This document shows, piece by piece, positions 44,893 to 56,862 of a stretch of DNA of 64,000 nt. The DNA is from Sesamum alatum. Lineage: Eukaryota > Streptophyta > Magnoliopsida > Lamiales > Pedaliaceae. The stretch covers positions 25,201,188 through 25,265,187 of the forward strand of contig JACGWO010000012.1 of NCBI GenBank assembly GCA_034509735.1, in the 5' to 3' direction. The notes beneath the pieces are model-generated. The model was not told the DNA's origin. It worked only from the letters and a program-made list of their open reading frames with translations, and searched no databases. A program made the translations under genes and the position numbers. The stretch's first letter is position 1. Every line of letters begins with the position of its first letter.

Positions 44893-46215
44893 CTAATCTT
44901 GATTTGTGCTGCCAATGTGTTTGAATTGTTCTTCGAGTGACTGAACATGATCCGGAAGCAAGTTGATCCATGCTTCAATCCCATTCCCATCTCTTGTGCT
45001 CATCAAAATCGCAAGATTGTTCACTAGCAACGCAGTGGTGCACACCCAGACAGGCTTCCCCCACCCGAAGTCCACCTCGTACATTGGAAACCTACACCAA
45101 CTACTGAAAAGAAACGCCTCCGCCTCTCCCTCCGAAACCAAATCACATAATCTACCAAGATCTCTCAGAAAACGATCTTCCCTCTCCGTTTCTCTTATGT
45201 ACTCATCGTCAATCGTTCTTATCGCTCTCCTCAGTTTGCTCGCCAGCTCGTGCAGCTCCGGAGCAGGCGAACGGTGCTGATGGCTGAATTCTGCTGCAGC
45301 AGTGACGCATCCGTTGCCGAAGGTGTTGTCAAGAGGTGGGCTTGCTCTTGACCTTATGTTCACCGCATGCCCTGCAGCAAGTAAGGTTTTGTTGGCGTCC
45401 AGAGGGTTGTGTTCGATGAAATGCTTCAGTATAAAAGCCGAGACAGCCTCTACCCGAGTGGGATCCCTCACATCATCTGATCCAGTTGCTGCAGCCTGTT
45501 TAAGGGCTGCCAATTTTTCCTTGTCGAACACAATCCTCTTGGTCACAAGCTTGTCGTTCCCCATGAGGAGGGCCGGCGAGATGTTCGAGTCAGACAGGTC
45601 TCGGGCTGGAAAACAGCGTCCGAACACACCAAATTCTGGAGCAGATTTCGGGTTTTCTCCCCGGCAGGTAGCTGCCCATGCGTTCATGAAATCAACCAGA
45701 GACGACCCGTCGGCTACTAGGTGCGACACGCATGCAGCCACCGCAACCCCTCCACAGTCGAAGAAGTTGATCTGCACCATGAAAAGGGTGCCGCCCTCTC
45801 CGACATGTATGCCCCGGAGAGGATCCACCGGAAGGAACTTCTGAAACTCCTCCAATTTGGCGTCCTGCACGACGTCTCGGAGACGAGCGTGCGCACGGGC
45901 TTCAACGAACTCAACTCCCTCGTCGTCACAGTAAACTGTGTAACTTTCTGGATCGATCTTTCCAGCTAATGGATAGAACGAAGTCAGAGTGTTTGAGAGG
46001 GATTGCTTCAGGTGCTGACATACTTGGGCCTGGTCCATGCTGCTGGCCGAGCCCTTCAACTCATCCGCTTCGTAGAAGAAGATGAGAGAAATGTAAACCG
46101 GCGGAGTTATTTGATCGAGCACTGACAGGTTGAGGGTCTTAAGGTGGTCGGGAGTCGGAGATGATGGCTTGATCAGCTCTTTGGAGATGACATGCACACT
46201 ACCTGCGGAATCCAT
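44893..46215 (-). CDS. BAHD acyltransferase copy 7 (vinorine-synthase-like), intact, divergent
   Basis: Single-exon gene for a 440-residue BAHD acyltransferase on the - strand. HLVAD is at residues 165-169 and a canonical DFGWG at 382-386. It is the most divergent intact member: the start is MDSAGSVHV rather than MECDGSVQV, there is an extra Ala in AAATGS near 242-244, and it has a different 290-320 loop (RASPPLDNTFGNGCVTAA). The fragment at 33850-34399 and the ghost unit at 30.9-33.7 kb belong to the same sub-group. The ATG at 46215 is the natural start and lies about 80 bp after a TATA box. The gene's promoter has been split by a MITE, so its expression may differ from the ancestral state. 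The substrate is unknown. Confidence 0.93.
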   Translation of the reverse strand: MDSAGSVHVISKELIKPSSPTPDHLKTLNLSVLDQITPPVYISLIFFYEADELKGSASSMDQAQVCQHLKQSLSNTLTSFYPLAGKIDPESYTVYCDDEGVEFVEARAHARLRDVVQDAKLEEFQKFLPVDPLRGIHVGEGGTLFMVQINFFDCGGVAVAACVSHLVADGSSLVDFMNAWAATCRGENPKSAPEFGVFGRCFPARDLSDSNISPALLMGNDKLVTKRIVFDKEKLAALKQAAATGSDDVRDPTRVEAVSAFILKHFIEHNPLDANKTLLAAGHAVNIRSRASPPLDNTFGNGCVTAAAEFSHQHRSPAPELHELASKLRRAIRTIDDEYIRETEREDRFLRDLGRLCDLVSEGEAEAFLFSSWCRFPMYEVDFGWGKPVWVCTTALLVNNLAILMSTRDGNGIEAWINLLPDHVQSLEEQFKHIGSTNQD

Positions 46216-46295
46216 CGTTAGTTTCTGGTTTGGTGGTAAAGTTTGTGTACTTGCTTTTAATGTATGGATAAGAAAGAGGGCACCATATATACATG

Positions 46296-46303
46296 TATTT
46301 ATA
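46296..46303 (-). promoter_or_regulatory. TATA box of BAHD copy 7
   Basis: TATAAATA on -, about 80 bp before the ATG. Its upstream bases CCCTATAAATA are the very bases duplicated by the neighbouring MITE: the target duplication TTATAGGGAA covers 46299-46308. Confidence 0.7.
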
Positions 46304-46308
46304 GGGAA

Positions 46309-46785
46309 GGGTTAACTGCAATTTTCGTCCTGTAATTATAGATATTTGGCGTTTTGATCCTTTAAATTTTTAGGCTAGCAAAATAATCCTTTAACTTTTC
46401 AGTTAATTGTATTTTATGTCCTGTAATTATAGGTATTTGGCGTTTTTGGTCCTTTAAGTTTTTAGGGTAGCAAAATAGTCCTTTAACTTTTCAATTTTTG
46501 CGATTTTCGTCCTCTGGTCGCTAGATTTTTTAAAACTTGCCGGAATAATGGCAAGCGATTAGGTTGATCTTCTTGAGTGATACCACGTTCAGGCATTGCC
46601 CCTTCTTCCGGTGAGTTTAAAAGCCTCATGTGTGAATCGCGTGCCATTATTCCGGCGAGTTTTAAAAAATCCGGCGACCAAAGGACGAAAATTAAAAAGT
46701 TAAAGGACTATTTTGCTACCCTAAAAACTTAAAGGAACAAAATGCCAAATACCTATAATTACAGGATGAAAATTGCAATTAACCC
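46309..46785. mobile_element. foldback MITE with perfect 10-bp target duplication at the copy 7 TATA box
   Basis: 477 bp starting GGGTTAACTGCAATTTTCG and ending GAAAATTGCAATTAACCC, flanked by TTATAGGGAA at 46299-46308 and 46786-46795. Copy 6 has that site once (34501-34510). Arms carry direct doublets of CCTGTAATTATAGGTATTTGG, and the centre has ATTCCGGCGAGTTTTAAAA palindromes. Same family as 57955-58420. Confidence 0.93.
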
Positions 46786-46795
46786 TTATAGGGAA

Positions 46796-48055
46796 AGATT
46801 TACAATTAAAAGTCATTAATTTGATGACAATTTTACAACGAGCATAAACTTTTGCAAGGAATTATATTTTATTACGAATACATTTGTGATGACAAATCAA
46901 ATTCGTTGCAAGAACTTCTAGCATCCGGCCTTTCCAACCCAAAATTTATAATGACAAATTTATGTTGTCACTGACTTCTAGTAATGAAATTTTTTCTTAC
47001 TAGAAGTGAAATTTCTTATAGTGATTGTACAAGTCATGGTAAGAAAATGAATTATTCCTTACATAATAGATGAGAGCACAAATTAGTGTAAATCGGTAAA
47101 ATTATATTTTTAGTTCCACCGAATAAGGGGTTCAATACATTTAGTCTTTTTATTTTAAGTAATTTTCAAAATGGTCCCAAAATTAAAAAAAATTCGACAT
47201 TTTTAGTCTTATGCCTTACGGGATTTGCAAAATTGTCTCAAAATTGAGAAAACTCGACACATTTAGTTCTCTACTTTATGAAATTATGGAACTAAATGTG
47301 TCGATATAGGACTAAATGTATCGAATTTTTCCAATCCTGGGACCATATTGAGAACCCCGTAAAACAAAATATGTTGAACCTCCTATCATGTGGGACTAAA
47401 AGTATAATTTCGCCCTGTAATCAATACTAAGTTACTAACTACTACAGTAAAATAAAATCAAGGCAAAAACTTTAGGTTGACTATAATTAATTAATATTTA
47501 CCATGATTTTTAATTGTGGCTAATGTTTTGGGCTCACTTACAAAAGCAACAGCTAATAGCTATTGTGCGACTATGATTAATTACCATTTGTCAAAAAAAT
47601 TTATTTTTAATCGTGGTAATTAATTATAATAAAAAGTCATATATTTTTTAGGTAGTCCATATATTTTCTAGGAGTTGAATCGAGAATAACTCATTTATTG
47701 TGTGCTTGAATTAATATATTTTCTAGGACTTGAATTGAGAATAACTCATCATCTAATGTTTGCTTTAATTAATTCTTAGATTTGTGCCTAACCGTGCCGT
47801 AAAGTAGCCATCTCTATTCTCTATTTAGCCAGCTATAACTAGAATAAATTAATGTTATTGTTAAGATATTAATTAATATTAAATAATCTTCATCTCCAAC
47901 CGTTCAAACTTTTAGATAAAATTATCATTTATCATGATACCTGAATCCATCCAAACAAGAAATTATTGGGTTAAGAATCTCATTACCACTTATTTCATAT
48001 GCAGGGTTTGCATATCAATAGCGTATGTTAAGATATTAATATTAAGGGTAAATTA
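46796..48055 (-). other. upstream block V of copy 7, proximal part
   Basis: No gene. It contains a worn foldback (47100-47420, AGTTCCAC... arms) and a CACTA-ended MITE (47420-47660). GTGCCTAACCGTGCCGTAAA (47787) matches the ghost unit at 32489. Confidence 0.55.
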
Positions 48056-48470
48056 CATTTATCTTTTCTGAGGTTTGATATAATTATAAATACTCTCTCG
48101 TTGTTTTAAAATTACAAAATACCTCTCTAAGGTTTGTAATTTTCAACCAAATGGCTGAAATTAACCATTTTGCCCTTAATGTTTTAGTTAAATTACAGAA
48201 AAATCAGCCGAGGCAAATTGCATTATTAACTCTACTGTGTAGAAAACTTTAAGAACATTTCCCTGCGGATTGTAGTCCAAAAACATTCAAAGAATTTTAA
48301 AAATTAAATAAAATGCATAAGGGCATTTTGGTCAATTCACCTATAAAATGGATGGAAATTGGTTATTTGTTAGACGGTTACAAACCTCAAGGGGGGTTTT
48401 GTAATTTTTCAAATAATGAGAGGTATTTATAATTATGCTAAATCTCAGAGCAGGTAAATTTGATTTACCC
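48056..48470. mobile_element. foldback MITE, 9-bp target duplication (TAATATTAA)
   Basis: Starts GGGTAAATTACATTTATC and ends AATTTGATTTACCC, flanked by TAATATTAA at 48047-48055 and 48471-48479. The ghost block has the site empty at 33571-33579. Confidence 0.88.
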
Positions 48471-48960
48471 TAATATTAAATAATTTTTCCCTCTAAAACA
48501 GTTTAAATTTTTAGATGAAGTGCTCGTTTACCGAATGATTACGCTACTAATTACTCCTACTTTGACATATGGTGGATTGTATCGATGCCTTAGTTTCTTT
48601 AAAGAATACTAGTCATCATGGTATGTCGCACTTGAGTTCATTTAATAAATAAACTTTCACACTTTAAACTATATTTTAAATAAGAATAATATATATAAAC
48701 CAACACATCACATTTTAAAAAGAAAAAAATCAACTTAAGAGTATTATCGACACAATAAAAGAATTGATGTCATGGTGTCACAAACCGCATGCCATTTATA
48801 GGTGATAATTTTTTTTATATTAAGGGTGAAATTACAATGACCTCCCTTGAAGTTTGGCATAATTACGAATACCCCCTCATTGTTTCAAAAATTACAAATA
48901 CCCCCTGAGGTTTGTAACCGTCTAACAAATAACTCATTTCCATTCCTATGACAACTAAGT

Positions 48961-49942
48961 GGGGAAATAGCATTTTTGGTCCCATAACTTAGGCCCTTTT
49001 CACTTTTGGTATCATCCGCTACGGGATTAGCACTTTTGGTCCTGTAACTTACAAAAATTAGCAGTTTTCGTCCTCTCCCGTTTTTTCGTTATTTTTTTAA
49101 CGAAAATGGTCATTTAGCCGTTAACTTTGTCAAATTGAAGGAATATTTGGTTCCGTTATGCTTGGTATCATTTTTTGCGGGGATATAACTACTATTGAGA
49201 GCTAAAATAAAAAATTGAAGGAAATTAAAGTAAATAAAGGTAATTTCTATCATCTCTCACAAAAAAAAGTCTTTCTTATAATTTTGTTTGTGTTGCAATT
49301 TATCATTTTCTACGGACTCTGTAAATATTATAACAAGTGTTGATCCACAAAAAATTCAAGTATCCCAATGTAAGCATATAAATTGCATAAATTACAAAAA
49401 TTCAATTACATAAATTGCATAAATATTTACTTGAATATTTACATAAATCAAGTACATATTCAATTACAAGAGCTTGAGTCTTTGGAATTTATGCAATTTA
49501 TATAATTCATGTAATTTATGTGGTTACATTGGGTTACTTGAATTTTTTATGGGTCAGCACTTATTCTAATATTTATAAAGTTTGTAGAAAATGATAAATT
49601 GCAATACAAATAAAATTAAAGATGAAAGATTGTATTTTGTGAGAGATGATAGAAATCACATTTATTTGCCATAATCTCCTTCAATTTTTTTTAATTTAGC
49701 TCTCAATAGTAGTTATACTCCCACCAAATATGATACCAAACAAAAAGGGCGCCAATTTTTCTTTCAATTTGAAAAAGTTACGGCCAGATGGCCATCTCCG
49801 TTAAAAAACTAACGGAAAAAACAGGGGGAGGACGAAAACTGCTAATTTTTGTAAGTTACGGGACCAAAAGTGCTAATCCCGTAACGAATGGTACCAAAAG
49901 TGAAAAGGGCCTAAGTTATGGGACCAAAAATGCTATTTCCCC
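48961..49942. mobile_element. 982-bp hairpin element with perfect 10-bp target duplication (ACAACTAAGT)
   Basis: Starts GGGGAAATAGCATTTTTGG and ends CCAAAAATGCTATTTCCCC, flanked by ACAACTAAGT at 48951-48960 and 49943-49952. Complementarity continues inward almost to the centre near 49440. Paired examples are TCCGCTACGGGATTAGCAC with GTGCTAATCCCGTAACGAA, GCGGGGATATAACTACTATT with AATAGTAGTTATACTCCC, and ACAAGTGTTGATCCAC with GTCAGCACTTATT. The whole element is thus one long hairpin of two arms of nearly 500 bp. Confidence 0.92.
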
Positions 49943-49952
49943 ACAACTAAGT

Positions 49953-50830
49953 TATAAAGATTGTGGAAAGTACTTGGAGTTTTACTCATTCTCATTCCTA
50001 TGACAAAAAGTGTAGTCAGTAAAAGGGTAGAGGTTAAGCTATAAGCTTTTAATGATTCCTATTCTAAGTCAAGAACATTATAGGAGATCACCTATATAAG
50101 TGTGAAGACGGACCGCTTCAAATGTAAAACACTTATGAATCCAAGATGGAGTCCAGGGCCAAAACGGACTCAACCGTGAGAACCAAAGATATTAGAGAAA
50201 GCATTGTAGGAGTACTATTGTCTTGGTTTACACCAACGGCTGAACAGTTCAAGACATCATGTTCACTGATTAACCAAGTAAATCCAATGGTGTTCCCCTA
50301 AGGAAGGTTCAAAGCCATAAACTACTTATCCTGATGCAATGACTTCTCGGTTGAAGCTCTCTTAAGTGTCTGCATGCTCATATGCATTAATTTTCATTCA
50401 TGTAGGGGATTGTTGGAAAATGATGAATGATAAATTAAAGAATAAATCGTGACAAGTGATTGGTTACGATGTGCGACGCATAACAAGCTCGTGATAGCTC
50501 ATGACAGCTCGTGACACGTAGATGAAGGTTGATGGGCCCCAATCATCATCCGGTCCTGTCTGATCAACCTAATGAGTGTGTCCTTTAGTTGAAATGATGT
50601 GTCCATTGGGTGAAACCCTTTGGATGAAATGATACGTCCATTTGAGTGAAATGAAATGTCTTTTGGGCAAAATGATGCGTCTATTTGGATAAAAGGTCAT
50701 AACCTTTCAAAGACATCTTTTCTGATTGAACATGTTCGTTCGAAACACCTTTCCAACTCCTATAGGCCCTCTCATTTCATTTCATTCATGGATGATATGC
50801 ATTCAATATATTCATAGCATTCGGCATCGC
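49953..50830 (+). mobile_element. probable LTR-retrotransposon 3' remnant
   Basis: GGAGATCACCTATATAAGTG and the next 350 bases look like the untranslated stretch before a Copia-type 3' LTR. TAGGGGAT at 50404-50411 would be the polypurine tract and TGTTGGAAAATG from 50411 the start of the LTR, possibly ending near TTCGGCA at 50828. No coding domain remains and the second LTR is not in the window. Identification is from general resemblance only. Confidence 0.4.
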
Positions 50831-50991
50831 CTGATTTTTCTATAATTTAAACAAAAATTAAGGGCAAATTGAACCATTTCAAGTCTTTGGTTAAAAATTA
50901 CAAACCTCAAGAAATTATTTGTAATTTTTTAAATAATAAAAAAATATTCATAATTATGTTAAATCTTAAGAAAGGTAATTGTAATTCACCG

Positions 50992-51568
50992 TTATATTAA
51001 TATAGATATCGGTTATTCATTCATGAGCAATAAGTTAGCTAGGTTTGATGTATATGGCATAGCATATTTTAGTTTGTTCTGGCCGCGAACAAATCATGAT
51101 AGTAGCTGTTATTATAGTGGAAGTTGGCTGTTTAGGTCTGCCAGACAAGATCATGATGTGTTATTACGAGTACGTTTTTCAGTTTAAAAATCATCATCAT
51201 AAATTAACATCATCGATCAAGATCAAATAAATTAATATGAAAACTTAATTGTTTTCATAAGTATTGATGTTGACACGACTAAAAAATATAGTGCTCGATT
51301 TAATTATAATATAAAATAATAAAGTGAAATGCTAAGAATTAAGAGAGCGAAAATGAGTGTAAATGAGAGTTCCAGTCCTCATTTTGCAGGTTCAATTCGG
51401 CCAGAGTCGAGCTGGCCCAACCCAACCCACTGTGCACACTGTGAAACATGGTTGATGTAGCACATAGTTAAACGAACATCAATCACGGAATTACATATTC
51501 TTTTTCAAAACTAAGAGCAAAGAGATAAAGACGGTATGGAATACAAACACAGAAACAATATTAGTCAA
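50992..51568 (-). other. block V of copy 7, distal part
   Basis: No gene. Near-identical to 35780-35920 (GTAGCTGTTATTATAGTGGA; GGTCTGCCAGACAAGATCAT) and to 36390-36725. Confidence 0.65.
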
Positions 51569-52014
51569 GGGTGAATTACAATGATCTGTCCTAAAATTTG
51601 GTACAATTAAGAATACCCCCTCACTTTTTTAAAAATTTCAAATACCCCCCTCGGGGTTTGTTACCATCAAACAGATAACTTATTTTCATCCATTTTATGA
51701 GTGAATTGACTTAAATACCCTTATGCAAACTGAATTATTTATTTAATTTTTAAAGTTTTCTGATTTTTTTTTTCTGACTAAAATGCGTGAGGAGAGGTTT
51801 CTTATGTTTTTTTTTACACAAATGGGTAATAATATAATTTGCCTCGGCTGATTTTTCTGCAATTTAAAAGAAGAAAAAAAACAAGGGGTAAAATGGACGA
51901 TTCCAAATCTTTGGTTAAAAATTACAAACCTCAAGGAGTTATTTGTAATTTTTGATCAAACAAAAAAGTATCCGTAATTATGGCAAACTTCAGAAAGATC
52001 ATTCTAATTCACCC
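51569..52014. mobile_element. foldback MITE, GGGTGAATTACAATGATC family
   Basis: Starts GGGTGAATTACAATGATCTG and ends GATCATTCTAATTCACCC. It is present at the equivalent site in the copy 6 unit (36731), where the right half is lost. The target duplication is worn. Confidence 0.65.
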
Positions 52015-53669
52015 AATTAATCATTGAACAGGACCCATGAAAATGATTTAAACTACAAATGATAATTCTTTAAGTTTGTGAACCACAAAAAAATACAATG
52101 TAAATGATCTTTTTAAATAGTCTACATCCAGATATAGGGGAAATTCCATTGTTCATCCCTTACATTATACTTATTGTGCGATTATTTTGAGTATTCGATT
52201 AAATGTATGATAGGATAAATGTTAATTAAATGTTCGATAAGAAAGCTCAAAATTAATTATAAGTTATTTATTTTATAGGATTTTCTTTTGCTGATTAGAT
52301 TGTGTAGTTTGTTTACTTTGAATGCTAGATTAATTCCAACAGAAAAATGACTTTTTGCACTGACTTACCAAGCAAAAAAGAGTCAGACAACTCAACCCAC
52401 GTAGGGAGATGGATTGAATTGTCTTACTTCAATAATAAAACAATAAGGCCCAACTCACAGTACCGGGCCCTTATGTGCCAAAGTAAACACTTATCAAACA
52501 TGTATTATTAGTGCTATTCAGGCTTATCAGCCAAAGTAAACGCACCCTTAGTATACTTTTCGTGTTATTAGTTACTGGATTCTTATTAATAGTCTCACAA
52601 ATTATAAAAAATCTAATTTATAGTTCTTTAAATTTCATCATCATTAGTGTTTTGCAAAAAATGCATGTGGTTGTTAACTCTTCAACCTTCTATATAACGG
52701 CCACGTGCTTAGCTTTCCGTCGAAATACTAATGAAATTTGAAAAAAAAAAAAAAAAGACTAAAAGTGAGAATATTTCACTAAATGAACATGATTTTTTAC
52801 TATGATTAATTAGCATAGTTAAAACTAAAAAATTATGGCGGATACTAATTAATCACGACTGTACAACGACTATTAGCCGTCGTTTTTACAAACGAGGGCA
52901 AAACATTTGATACAACAAAAGACTAGGCCAAATATTTTGACCATAAGTAAAATCATTGAGAATGTTGATTAACCCTGGTCAAAACTTAGTTTTCACATTG
53001 ATTTTGTCTAACAATAGTAGATAGTATTGATTTATCACGCTTTTTAAGCCGTGGTGAATTGTAGTGTAGGGAATTGAGACCATTAATAAAAATTCAATGA
53101 CTAATGAGACGAAAAATATAAAACCTTAAAATATGGGACGAAAAATATTGTATCGTACATCATAGATCGACTCAACAAAACTGTAAACAACATATCTAGA
53201 CAAGGGAAAAAATTGTCCTTGTACATAATACTCTTAATGTAGGGCCTTCTTGTTCATGATCATGTCATCAAATCCAAGTTTAATTGTACTTTAGTCTTAT
53301 AATAATAATCATTTAACATTTTGGTCAGGTAATTTATTAGGGAAGCAGTTTAGTCTTATATGTTTTCAATTCTCACGATTTCACGACAAAATTGTCGGAA
53401 TTTTAAAAGTTAGCTGGAAAGTGATGAAAATTGGCAGCCAACTTTGAAAATTGCAGTTGATTTTTGTCCTAAAATAACGAAAATTAAAAACATACAGAAT
53501 AAAATTACTAGCTTAATAAGTTATAGGATCAAAATATCAAAAAATCATAATTATATGTCCAAAAATATGCATTTAACCCTTCAAACTCATGATCTTATAA
53601 TAATGAGATCTCAATTTTACGATTTAAACTAGGCCTCATTGCTTTTATAAGAGTACTTGGAGCTCCTAT
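52015..53669. other. unassigned DNA with a CACTA-ended MITE
   Basis: Absent from the copy 6 unit, where 36957 joins directly to the sequence found here at 53670. It contains a MITE of the 6699 family at about 52785-53075 and worn foldback pieces at 53280-53580. No gene recognised. Confidence 0.45.
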
Positions 53670-54071
53670 ATTATGTATAGCCCCATATAATTAATAATCA
53701 TATTAGTAAAACAAAAAAATAAACTTTTCCAACTCAAATAACTATAAATTTTGATAAAACTATACTATTTATCAGGAGAGAGACACTTCAAAAAATACGA
53801 CAATCTAACCTTTTTTTTTAATTTGGTTATAATATATTATGAAATTCAATCATTAATATTTATAACAATCGATATATCAATTATTTACATTAAATAATAC
53901 CTTATAACTAATCAACAAGTATATATTATCGAAATAGACCAATGATTAACTATTATTATAACAGACAAATAATTAATCACACATTTGTAGGATATTTACA
54001 ACCCATGACGGTCAAAATTACAAGGTTTTAACTTTGACAAGATAACTACTTTTTTGACCAACTTATTCTGA
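53670..54071 (-). other. distal end of duplicated block V
   Basis: Bases 53672-54005 match 36958-37285 closely. After ACAACCCA the two diverge, giving the outer duplication breakpoint. Confidence 0.65.
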
Positions 54072-54885
54072 GAATAAGACAGTAGAACCTCTATAAACTA
54101 ATATTTTCATAAATTAATAATTTTTTTAAAATAATAATTTTTTTTCTGTTCAATTTGGGTCCAAGATCTAAATTAATAATTTTGATAAATTCATAAGATA
54201 ATAATTTTTTTGGAAGACTCTTATATATTTATGGTCCCTTCAATATTGTAAATTAATAATTCTACAAAATTACAAATATAACTAGGACAATTTAATAAAA
54301 TATGATAATATTGTTGTTTGCTTCTTTTTAAAATTAAAATATAGTTATATTACATCTCTAACTTTTTTTACTACATCCAAAAGCTTCAGTGTTACATTCT
54401 CATACTGCAACGAAAATTTGTGAAGAGTGTTGCCTCTATGAGTGCTTCCTTCCGTCTATGGTTGCATGAAGAATGTACATGTTTTATTTATATATAAAGA
54501 ACTAGCCGTCGTGGCACGCCGTCCCTGCGTGCATATAAAATAATATTGCACGCTTTAAAGTTATTATAAATAAGAAAATATACATATTAATCAATTGCAT
54601 TTAAAAAGAAAAAAGAAAGAAAGAAAGAAATGAAATGAAATGAAAACTAACTTAGGAGTATTATCAGTATAACAAAAAAGTTGGTGTTGCGGTGTAAGTA
54701 ACCGCCATTTATTAATAAAAATGGGATTTATTTTATATAATAGTATAGATTATGTAGGCTCGTTGAATTAAAAAAAATCTTTAAATTAATAAATCATTAA
54801 TTTATTAATTAATTAATACCTCTTTAAATTAATAAAATTACATAGTCCCATCATTATTAATTTATAGAGGTTTTACTTTGACTAA
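54072..54885. mobile_element. TIR element, ends AACCTCTATAAACTAATA
   Basis: The left end AGAACCTCTATAAACTAATA and the right end ATTAATTTATAGAGGTTTTA are inverted. Inner inverted AATTAATAATTTTT stretches follow. Between them lie a (GAAA)n run (54608-54648) and a piece of block V (54540-54720, resembling 35050-35230). No transposase. The superfamily is not decided. Confidence 0.5.
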
Positions 54886-55551
54886 TCACAACTCCCATAT
54901 TTCGACTTGTAATCATGCCAATAATTATATGAAAATTCCCAACCATCACGGCAGCATATTTGAAAATTTCTTTTAAATTTATTTTTATTTAAATCTCTTT
55001 TTTATTTTACATACATTTTGAGTACCATAGACTACTAATTTATATAATTTCTCTAATCATTCCTCCAAAATAAGTAATCCCCACATGTCCAATTACTTTA
55101 TTTTTGCAGTATAACATTTATTTTTAAAACATATTTATTCGTATTTTCTTTTTTAAAAAAAAGAAGAAGAAAAGAGGAAGAGAAGGAAAAGTGAAAAGAA
55201 TAATTAATAACATTGACACTTCTAAAATTAAGTTTAATAACACAAACACTTCATATATTTTTATAAAATTATAGGTACATCTCTTAATAGAGAGTTGGTA
55301 CAATGTACTCAGGGGGTGTCGTGTAAAGTTTCGTCATTTAATATAAATGCAATTATAATTATAATACAATTTTAAAGGATGTATTATAATTTTATAGTGG
55401 GTAAATTACAGCTACCTCTTTTAAGATTTGACATAATTACAAATACTTTCTTTTTGTTTAAAAATTATTAACACCCTTCAAATTGAAAATATTTATATAA
55501 TACCTGTGCAGAAGCGTGAAAAGTATTATTTTATCTTTGTTATATCTTTTA
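54886..55551. other. unassigned spacer
   Basis: No gene. A worn half foldback (GGGTAAATTACAGCTACC) lies at 55399-55500. Confidence 0.4.
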
Positions 55552-56050
55552 GGGTTAATTACACTTATACCCCCTCTGAGAATGTATAATTACACTTTCC
55601 CCCAACAAAGTTTTGAAATTACACTTACACCCCCTCCGAAAATTCTCTGTTTACACCTGACCCCCATCCGTTAGAGTTTGGATGAAAAATGTTCACGTCA
55701 ACAAAAATAATTACACACATTTTCAATTTTTCCCATAATTTAACAATTTCATGTATATTTTTGTACTTATAAGAGGATAAGTGTAACGTATATGTATGGA
55801 GTGAGGCCAATATTATTATATTTTTTCCTTATAAGTACAAAATTATTACACGAGAATGTTAAATGAGAGGTAAAATTGGAAATTTATGTAATTATTTTTG
55901 TTGAAATGAACATTTTCCACCCAAACTTTAACGAATGGAGGTCAGGTGTAAACAAAGAATTTTTAGAGGGGGTGTAAATGTAATTTCATAACTTCTTTGG
56001 GGAAAAGTGTAATTATGCATTTTCAGAGGGGGTCTAAATGTAATTAACCC
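55552..56050. mobile_element. foldback MITE with perfect 9-bp target duplication (TATCTTTTA)
   Basis: 499 bp starting GGGTTAATTACACTTATACC and ending TCTAAATGTAATTAACCC, flanked by TATCTTTTA at 55543-55551 and 56051-56059. The arms pair over nearly the full length (CCCCCTCTGAGAATG with CATTTTCAGAGGGGG; TGTACTTATAAGAGGAT with TCCTTATAAGTACAAAA). It is the best-preserved member of the family, also at 5560 and 30553. Confidence 0.93.
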
Positions 56051-56279
56051 TATCTTTTATTTTTCAATAACCCGACCACCCTATAACCCGTGCCCACGAA
56101 CGCAGAAATTATTTCCCCGAGTCACTTAGGGCTGCGCACGTGGGCATAATCTTATTACCAACTTTCTCAATTCCATTTTTACCCCCCAATCAACATCATA
56201 TGGTATCATAGAGAAACTATGTCCCGACGGGTAACCCAAGCAGCACCTTTTACAGAAACTTCTACTTCTCTGCATTTAA

Positions 56280-56605
56280 GAAAATTATATTTTTGGTCTC
56301 AAAGTACAATATTAGTCTCATATTTCTTAAAAAAATCAATATTAATCCCTTACTATAAGAAAACATTGCAAAATTAATTTCACTGTAAACAAATTGTAAC
56401 TTTTGAGACTAATTTTGCAACATTTTGGTAAGATGTGAGATTAATTTTGCAATATTTTTTTAAAGTGTGGGACTAATATTGTTACGTGAGGACTAACTTT
56501 ACAACATTTTTCTAAAGCATGAGACTAATGTTAACTATTTCAAAAGGTATGAGACTAATATTACGAACCACTTTATATTTTAGAACTGAAATTGTCATTT
56601 TTTTT
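56280..56605. repeat. worn foldback element
   Basis: AAATTATATTTTTGGTCTCAA and TTTAGAACTGAAATTGTCATT roughly pair, with repeated GAGACTAAT units between. It lies just before the VQ pseudogene's leader. Confidence 0.45.
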
Positions 56606-56862
56606 TTTTTCATTTCCTCTCACCTTCCTATTTCCCATCATCATTACTCCCAACCCTTTTCTCCAATTGATTCAATCTTTCTCTCTTTCCAAGAAACACC
56701 CTCTTCTTACATAGATTACACAATAATTGTGTGCCCCTCATTCAAGAAAGATACCTATGTATATCTCCAATCCACTTGTGCCTTTTCCTCACTCTATCAA
56801 CATTAAATTTTACAAAAAGAATTACATTTTACATAGACTTCATATCTTTCCTTAAGTAAAAT

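Larger units (their letters stand above)
48834..50991. mobile_element. foldback MITE broken up by later insertions
   Basis: The left end GGGTGAAATTACAATGACC (48834) and the right end GTAATTGTAATTCACC (about 50990) belong to one element flanked by TTATATTAA (48825-48833, 50992-51000). It is the paralogue of 35235-35658. Inside are a 982-bp hairpin element and a retrotransposon-like stretch. Confidence 0.75.
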
